In this document: one piece after another, positions 14,201-14,596 of the stretch
Layout of the letters: each line of letters begins with the position of its first letter
Position numbering within the stretch: the first letter of the stretch is position 1
Assembly: GCA_900772095.1 (NCBI GenBank)
Contig: CAAGQJ010000002.1
Coordinates: 1-14,596 of the forward strand
DNA length: 14,596 nt
Source: Bacilli bacterium
GTDB lineage: Bacteria; Bacillota_I; Bacilli_A; RF39; UBA660
Direction: 5' to 3'
The notes under the pieces: generated by a model
Databases searched by the model: none
Told to the model about the DNA's origin: nothing
Seen by the model: the letters and a program-made list of their open reading frames with translations, nothing else
Translations under genes and position numbers: made by a program

Positions 14201-14211
14201 ATTACTCCTTT

Positions 14212-14596
14212 CTATGGACTACAAGTCTCAATTTTCAATATATTATTTTTAATTTTAAACATAATACTACCATCTTGATCTGTTCTATATATTTTTGAAT
14301 CACTCAAATTATTTAATACTTCTTTATTGGGATGACCATATCTGTTGTTTTTGCCAACACTTATAACGCTATATTTAGGATCCATTTCATCTATAAAATT
14401 TTTATCACTACTTGTTTTACTTCCATGGTGTCCAATTTTTAATACATCAATACCAGATATATTATATTTATTTAATATGTCTTTCTCTTTTTCTACTCCA
14501 GCGTCTCCCATAAACATAAACTTATAACCATCAAGTTCAGTATAAATAACATTTGAATTATCATTTTCATTATCATATTCTTTTGTTTGTAAAAAA
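14212..14596 (-). CDS. MBL-fold hydrolase, ComEC C-terminal-domain-like (5' end outside window)
   Basis: The last 127 codons of a metallo-beta-lactamase-fold protein. The frame is open from the right edge and is not confined to the ATG at 14517. Visible family motifs are FMGDAGVEKEKDIL with the metal-binding aspartate, DVLKIGHHGSKTSS, SVISVGKNNRYGHPNKEVL and YRTDQDGSIMFKI near the C-terminus. These match the extracellular MBL domain of the DNA uptake channel ComEC and the stand-alone relatives of that domain. The window does not show whether membrane segments precede it, so a full ComEC and a free-standing MBL hydrolase remain possible. It ends in TAG. Confidence 0.9.
   Translation of the reverse strand, partial: FLQTKEYDNENDNSNVIYTELDGYKFMFMGDAGVEKEKDILNKYNISGIDVLKIGHHGSKTSSDKNFIDEMDPKYSVISVGKNNRYGHPNKEVLNNLSDSKIYRTDQDGSIMFKIKNNILKIETCSP

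Noticed and set aside
1..14596. Search for tRNA, rRNA, CRISPR, riboswitch, insertion sequence or phage elements
   Set aside because: No cloverleaf, repeat-spacer pattern, transposase or integrase motif, or known riboswitch core was recognised in the gaps, all of which are shorter than 300 bases.

Overview
The window is a very AT-rich stretch of a low-GC Bacillota (Firmicutes) chromosome that uses the standard bacterial code: TGA serves as a stop (trmR, ruvX) and the Trp codons I checked are TGG. It carries a clear forespore sigma factor of the SigG type, so the organism is probably a spore former or descends from one. Gene content and composition would fit an uncultured gut lineage near Erysipelotrichia/RF39-like Bacilli, but that placement is inference. 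Most genes lie on the minus strand. No tRNA, rRNA, CRISPR array, insertion sequence or prophage gene was recognised.

Layout. 1-257: start of a leftward gene that leaves the window, with a strong promoter, a long leader and the terminator of the next gene. 258-2093: secreted, membrane-anchored amidase-signature enzyme. 2186-2656: greA with its own promoter and terminator. 2777-5390: tightly overlapping operon ireB-ruvX-yrzB-mltG-trmR, read right to left, which matches the Bacillus subtilis yrzL-yrrK-yrzB-yrrL-yrrM order upstream of greA. 5535-6674: GluP-like rhomboid protease. 6734-8336: rluD, lspA and ylmC. 8409-9290: plus-strand PflX-like radical SAM protein. 9291-10061: sigG. 10238-11866: plus-strand MurJ/YtgP-type flippase. 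11928-13982: two proteins I do not recognise. 14067-14211: untranslated stretch with a tiny ORF and stacked hairpins. 14212-14596: C-terminal part of a ComEC-like metallo-beta-lactamase-fold protein.

How the parts fit. Two ancestral Bacillota neighbourhoods are visible in compact form. One is ireB-ruvX-yrzB-mltG-trmR-(gap)-greA, which combines kinase-linked cell-wall control, Holliday-junction/rRNA processing, glycan-strand termination, wobble-uridine methylation and transcript cleavage. The other is sigG-ylmC-...-lspA-rluD, which in B. subtilis belongs to the spoIIG-ylm-divIVA-ileS-lspA-ylyB region. Here the middle genes are absent and a radical SAM gene sits between sigG and ylmC in the opposite orientation. 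Envelope functions recur (MltG, LspA, MurJ, rhomboid, anchored amidase).

I found no convincing undescribed multi-gene system. The best leads are the two unrecognised proteins at the right, the attenuator-like leader at 14037-14210, and the anchored amidase with an altered catalytic loop. Promoter calls rest on -35/-10 matches in AT-rich DNA and should be read with that caution.
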